A DNA stretch of 64,000 nt from Streptococcus himalayensis (lineage in GTDB: Bacteria > Bacillota > Bacilli > Lactobacillales > Streptococcaceae): positions 949,501-1,013,500 of the forward strand of contig NZ_CP016953.1 of the NCBI RefSeq assembly GCF_001708305.1. Reading direction: 5' to 3'. Below the pieces are notes generated by a model. The model was not told where the DNA came from. It did not search any database and saw nothing but the letters and a program-made list of their open reading frames with translations. The position numbers were made by a program, and so were the translations under genes. Shown here one piece after another: positions 60,180 to 64,000 of the stretch. Positions within the stretch are counted from its first letter, which is position 1; each line of letters begins with the position of its first letter.

Positions 60180-61097
60180 CTATTTCGAGCTACTTTTATC
60201 TCCTAATGCTCGAATGGCAAGAACAATATGATCTTGATAGGCTTCTAGTAAGCTCTCTGCTTCAGCTAGATTTAGTTGCCCCAACTGCATGAGAATAGCT
60301 TTTTTCACTTGCTGTTTTGACTGAGAAAATACTTGTTCTGCTTCTTCCTCACTACAAGCTGTGGTTTGTTGGATAATGCGCTTCGCTCGTTCAATCAATT
60401 TGGCATTGCTTGGCTGCACATCGACCATATAGCCCTTATAGACTTTACCTAGCTGAATCATAGTAGCTGTTGAAATCATATTTAAAATTAGTTTTTGAGC
60501 AGTCCCAGCCTTCATACGACTGGATCCTGCAACCACTTCTGGACCGACCAGCACTTCTATTGCAATATCTGCGAAATCTGATAAGGCTGCTCCTTCTACA
60601 CAGGAAATCGAAGCTGTCTTAGCACCGATTTTCTTCGCATAAGCAAGTCCTGAAAGCACATAAGGTGTCCGTCCTGAAGCTGCTAGTCCAATGACGATAT
60701 CCTTAGCACTTAGCTGATGTGCCTGTAAATCTTCCTCCGCAGCAAGCTGATTATCTTCTGCTCCCTCTTGTGCAGCTAGAATGGCTGACGAGCCTCCTGC
60801 AATGATCCCTTGTACGAGTTCCGGAGAAACGCCATAGGTCGGTGGGCATTCAGAAGCATCTAAAATTCCTAGTCGTCCAGATGTTCCTGCCCCTATATAA
60901 AATATTCTTCCCTGATTGCGCACACATTGAACAGCCTGTTCTATCACAAGATTGACCTGTGGCAATACCTGAGCAACAGCTTGGGCAACAGTTTGATCCT
61001 CTCTATTGATATAGGCTGTTAATGCTGCAATACTCATCTCTTCAATAGCTGCAGAAGCTGGATTGCGCTGTTCCGTGTGTAATGCATGAATCTCCAT
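60180..61097 (-). CDS. murQ: N-acetylmuramic acid 6-phosphate etherase
   Basis: 305 aa, SIS-domain lyase that cleaves MurNAc-6-P to GlcNAc-6-P and lactate in cell-wall recycling. Signature phrases YIGAGTSGRLGILDASECPPTYG and GLAASGRTPYVLSGL, and AGTAQKLILNMISTATM, are intact. The ATG at 61097 has AGGAG 7 bases upstream; a TTG at 61100 is adjacent. No MurNAc PTS (murP) is next to it. Confidence 0.95.
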   Translation of the reverse strand: MEIHALHTEQRNPASAAIEEMSIAALTAYINREDQTVAQAVAQVLPQVNLVIEQAVQCVRNQGRIFYIGAGTSGRLGILDASECPPTYGVSPELVQGIIAGGSSAILAAQEGAEDNQLAAEEDLQAHQLSAKDIVIGLAASGRTPYVLSGLAYAKKIGAKTASISCVEGAALSDFADIAIEVLVGPEVVAGSSRMKAGTAQKLILNMISTATMIQLGKVYKGYMVDVQPSNAKLIERAKRIIQQTTACSEEEAEQVFSQSKQQVKKAILMQLGQLNLAEAESLLEAYQDHIVLAIRALGDKSSSK

Positions 61098-61100
61098 CAA

Positions 61101-61477
61101 TCGTCTCCTTTGGTTACTTGTTCTTTGTTTTATTATACACCTTTCTCCAGAAGATGGGGGATATAAAGGGAGTTCTACAAAATGATGTCCATTTTTGCCT
61201 GTTTTGGATTTCTTGCTATGCCATAAAATCTAACAAAAAATATTGATAAATAGAAGTTGTTTTTAATCTAAAATTTATGAACGTTGCTTCTCCATTAAGC
61301 AATCGTAATAACTTTTTTTGCGTATTATACAAAAAAACACAATAGATTATATAATATACACCAAATAGCACTAAAAAAGTTTTTTTATTAAAAAATGAAG
61401 AATATATCTTTACAATAATCAGAATTTTTGCTATAATCGGAATATGTTATAAAAAGTGACATGAAAGGGGCGAAGTG
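61101..61477. other. AT-rich divergent intergenic region with oligopeptide-binding gene promoter
   Basis: No gene seen. The promoter -35 TTTACA (61409-61414), 17-bp spacer, -10 TATAAT (61432-61437) serves the binding-protein gene at 61478. Between them AATAATCAGAATTTT (61414-61428) matches the CodY box AATTTTCWGAAAATT at 11 of 15. No clear promoter for murQ was found. Confidence 0.55.
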
Positions 61478-63442
61478 ATGAAAAAAAGAACAGGACTATT
61501 AGCGGCTGGTATCTTACTGAGTACTGGGCTGATGCTGGCAGCTTGTAGCGGAAATAGCACAGGAAGTTCATCAGACAACACCTACTATTATGTGTATAGT
61601 ACAGATCCGGATACGCTTGATTATGTATTTGCCAATCGAGCAACAACTTCAGATGTGACCAGTAACCTGGTTGATGGGTTGCTTGAAAGTGACCGCTATG
61701 GGAATTTAATCCCGTCTCTAGCTGAGGATTGGTTCGTTTCAAAAGATGGACTGACCTATACTTATAAACTTCGCAAAGATGCCAAATGGTTTACCTCTGA
61801 GGGTGAAGAGTATGCTGGTGTGACTGCCCAAGACTTTGTGACAGGTTTGAAGCATGCGGCCGATAGCAAGTCAGAATCCCTGTATATTGTCGAAGATTCC
61901 GTCAAGGGCTTAAAAGACTATGTTGATGGGAAAATCAAGGATTTCAGCGAAGTTGGTGTAAAGGCAATTGATGATTATACGGTCGAATATACTCTCACGG
62001 CTCCCGAAACCTATTGGAATTCAAAAACAACCATGGGAACGCTATTTCCTGTCAATGAGGAATTTTTGAAGTCCAAAGGAAAAGACTACGGCAGTCCCAA
62101 GCCAGATAGTATCCTTTATAATGGTCCCTATCTCTTGAAATCATGGGTTTCTAAGTCCTCTATCGAATATGTGAAAAATCCACAGTACTATGATAAGGAT
62201 AATGTGCATATCGAGCATATCAAGTTATCTTATTTTGACGGTTCAGACCAAGAGTCCTTGATTCGAAACTTTAAGGACGGGGCCTATACAACGGCTACCT
62301 TGTTCCCTAACAGTTCTAGCTATCCAGCGGTTGAAAAAGAGTTTGCAGAGAATATCATTGTTGGCTCACAAGATGCGACATCTTATTACATGAATTTTAA
62401 TTTCGATCGTCAATCTTACAAACATACTTCTAAAACAAATGATGCACAAAAGAATGCGACGAAAGAAGCAGTGCTCAATAAAAACTTCCGTCTAGCCATT
62501 AATTTTGCTTTTGACCGAACGAAATACAGTGCCCAGCTAAATGGTGAAAAGTTAGCCAGCAAGACGTTACGAAATACCTTGGTACCACCAAGTTTTGTGC
62601 AAATTGGGGACAAGACCTACGGAGAAGTTCTTGGTGAGAAATTGGTCAACTACGGTAGTCAATGGAGCAATATCAATCTTGCAGATGCTCAGGATGCCTA
62701 CTATAATCCAGAAAAAGCCAAAGAAAACTTTGCCCAAGCCAAGTCTGAATTGGAAGCTAAAGGAGTTCAATTCCCGATTCATTTGGATGTCATCGTTTCA
62801 CAAACAAGCAAAACCTTTGTGGATCAGATGAGTTCCTTGAAGCAATCTATTGAAGCGACGTTAGGAACCGAAAATGTTGTCATTGACCTTCAAAAATTAT
62901 CAGAGGACGACTATAATAATGCAGGGTATTTTGCAACCACGGCTGCTCAAAAAGATTACGATCTTGGCGGAGGCGGTTGGTCTCCAGACTTCCAAGATCC
63001 ATCGACTTATCTTGATACCATTCGAGTGGATAATGGAGGCTCTATTGCCAATTTTGGTTTTGATCCTGATCAAGCCAATGATAAGATTCAAACAGTTGCT
63101 CTAGATACCTATACGAACATGGTCAAGGAAGCCAATAAAGAGCAAGATGTTAAAATGCGTTATGAGAAATATGCAGAAGCTGAAGCTTGGTTGCTAGATA
63201 ACGGCGTGATTATGCCTTATGCCTCTCTGGGTGGTCGCCCATCTGTCTCACGGATTGTTCCATTTTCTTCTGCAAATGCAGATGTCGGAACCAAAGGTGT
63301 CGGGACTTACTACAAGTATCGAAAGGTTCAAAAAGATATTGTAGTCGCCAAAGATTGGGAGACTGCTCGTGAAAAATGGCGAAAAGAAAAGGCCGAATCC
63401 AATAAAAAGGCACAAGAGGATTTAGTGAAACATATTCGCTAA
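61478..63442 (+). CDS. Oligopeptide ABC transporter substrate-binding lipoprotein (AmiA/AliA/AliB-like), copy 1
   Basis: 654 aa. Lipobox LAAC with Cys23, then a peptide-binding SBP_bac_5 domain (STDPDTLDYVFANRATTSDVTSNLVDGLLE; FNFDRQSYKHTS; GGGWSPDFQDPSTYLDT). In streptococci several such lipoproteins share one Ami/Opp permease and bring in peptides, including signalling peptides. ATG at 61478 is 7 bases after GGGG. The following gene is a close paralogue with a 36-base gap, so this is a tandem duplication. The permease genes are not in view. Confidence 0.94.
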   Translation: MKKRTGLLAAGILLSTGLMLAACSGNSTGSSSDNTYYYVYSTDPDTLDYVFANRATTSDVTSNLVDGLLESDRYGNLIPSLAEDWFVSKDGLTYTYKLRKDAKWFTSEGEEYAGVTAQDFVTGLKHAADSKSESLYIVEDSVKGLKDYVDGKIKDFSEVGVKAIDDYTVEYTLTAPETYWNSKTTMGTLFPVNEEFLKSKGKDYGSPKPDSILYNGPYLLKSWVSKSSIEYVKNPQYYDKDNVHIEHIKLSYFDGSDQESLIRNFKDGAYTTATLFPNSSSYPAVEKEFAENIIVGSQDATSYYMNFNFDRQSYKHTSKTNDAQKNATKEAVLNKNFRLAINFAFDRTKYSAQLNGEKLASKTLRNTLVPPSFVQIGDKTYGEVLGEKLVNYGSQWSNINLADAQDAYYNPEKAKENFAQAKSELEAKGVQFPIHLDVIVSQTSKTFVDQMSSLKQSIEATLGTENVVIDLQKLSEDDYNNAGYFATTAAQKDYDLGGGGWSPDFQDPSTYLDTIRVDNGGSIANFGFDPDQANDKIQTVALDTYTNMVKEANKEQDVKMRYEKYAEAEAWLLDNGVIMPYASLGGRPSVSRIVPFSSANADVGTKGVGTYYKYRKVQKDIVVAKDWETAREKWRKEKAESNKKAQEDLVKHIR

Positions 63443-63478
63443 TGATAAAAGCAATTCTATCAAAAAGGAGAAAAAACT

Positions 63479-64000
63479 ATGAAAACAAAAAAATGGCTCG
63501 TAACAGCTGGTGTTCTCGTGAGTGCAGGAGTACTCTTAACTGCTTGTAGTGGCGGAAGCTCAACGGGTGATTCAGGCAATACCTATTCCTACGTTTACAC
63601 TTTGGATCCAGATACGCTAGATTATACCTTTGCTAACCGTGCCTCAACTTCTGAGGTGACCAGTAACTTGGTGGATGGCCTTCTTGAAAATGACCAATAT
63701 GGAAATTTGGTTCCGTCTTTAGCAGAAGATTGGACAGTTTCAAAAGATGGGTTGACCTATACTTACAAACTCCGTAAAGATGCCAAATGGTACACATCTG
63801 AAGGTGAAGAATACGCAGATGTCAAAGCTCAAGACTTTGTTACAGGTTTGAAACACGCAGTTGATTCTAAATCAGAAGCCCTCTACATCGTTGAAGACTC
63901 TATCAAAGGTTTGAAAGAGTACGCTAAAGGGGAAAATAAGGATTTCAGCAGTGTCGGCATTAAAGCTGTTGATGACTATACGGTCGAATATACGTTGAAT
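63479..64000 (+). CDS. Oligopeptide ABC transporter substrate-binding lipoprotein, copy 2 (cut by window end)
   Basis: The first 174 codons of a second binding protein. Lipobox LTAC with Cys23, then YVYTLDPDTLDYTFANRAST, closely matching copy 1 through EGEEYADVKAQDFVTGLKHA and DSIKGLKEYAKGENKDFSSV. RBS AAAAGGAG (about 63463-63470) precedes the ATG. The frame is open to the window end. Codon use is more biased to optimal codons than copy 1, suggesting higher expression. Confidence 0.93.
   Translation, partial: MKTKKWLVTAGVLVSAGVLLTACSGGSSTGDSGNTYSYVYTLDPDTLDYTFANRASTSEVTSNLVDGLLENDQYGNLVPSLAEDWTVSKDGLTYTYKLRKDAKWYTSEGEEYADVKAQDFVTGLKHAVDSKSEALYIVEDSIKGLKEYAKGENKDFSSVGIKAVDDYTVEYTLN

Overview
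The window is a low-GC Firmicute chromosome segment. The gene content points to the genus Streptococcus: trigger factor followed by rpoE (delta subunit) and pyrG, the rimP-nusA-rnpM-ylxQ-infB operon, ccrZ-trmB, mecA-rgpG, sufCDSUB, DUF4059-trxB, pncB-nadE, pepC, and a YSIRK-type metalloprotease with an N-terminal LPKTG. I cannot name the species from sequence alone. Most of the window is core housekeeping DNA on the + strand. Accessory material is limited to an IS66-type end at the left edge, one intact ISL3-family element, a decayed region, a small cationic-protein locus, and dispersed hairpin repeats.

Layout. 1-304: end of an IS66-family element. 566-2529: a MerR-type regulator divergent from a diaminopentanoate-dehydrogenase-like gene, with a textbook MerR operator between them. 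3038-4943: glutaredoxin-like, ACT-domain and UPF0210 genes. 4944-6191: repeats and decayed DNA. 6192-8694: truA-pyridoxine kinase-ECF S component-UPF0340, translationally coupled. 8895-10350: an unrecognised minus-strand locus (membrane protein, cationic repeat protein, and a paralogous fragment). 10731-15686: tig, rpoE, pyrG (with a G-reiteration-type attenuator), tRNA-Leu, fba. 16421-24948: HAD phosphatase, giant M26-type metalloprotease, 6-phospho-beta-glucosidase. 25050-27628: HAD phosphatase and purine permease. 27807-29221: ISL3 element with a perfect 8-bp target duplication. 29322-35623: tsaE, GNAT, LCP protein, HIT protein, ecsAB (ecsA frameshifted), ccrZ, trmB. 35803-41740: rimP to rbfA. 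41850-49001: mecA, rgpG, suf operon. 49205-54461: D,D-carboxypeptidase, DEAD helicase, amino-acid ABC transporter. 54623-61097: DUF4059, trxB, pncB, nadE, pepC, murQ. 61478-64000: two tandem oligopeptide-binding lipoproteins, the second cut by the window end.

Functional links. The 6.2-8.7 kb operon joins tRNA pseudouridylation to vitamin uptake and phosphorylation. rimP-nusA-infB-rbfA supports 30S maturation, antitermination and initiation. The suf operon supplies Fe-S clusters. pncB-nadE makes NAD from nicotinic acid. ecsAB, ccrZ, the LCP protein, rgpG and the carboxypeptidase serve the cell envelope and cell cycle.

Most noteworthy observations: three tandem long-hairpin units between infB and rbfA whose outer helices differ in sequence but keep pairing; a similar long hairpin after sufB; two tRNA-modification genes (truA, tsaE) whose promoters predict leaderless mRNAs; a rimP with no standard start codon at the position its Shine-Dalgarno dictates; a T7-tract frameshift in ecsA; and the cationic-repeat locus at 8.9-10.3 kb, which I could not assign to any family.
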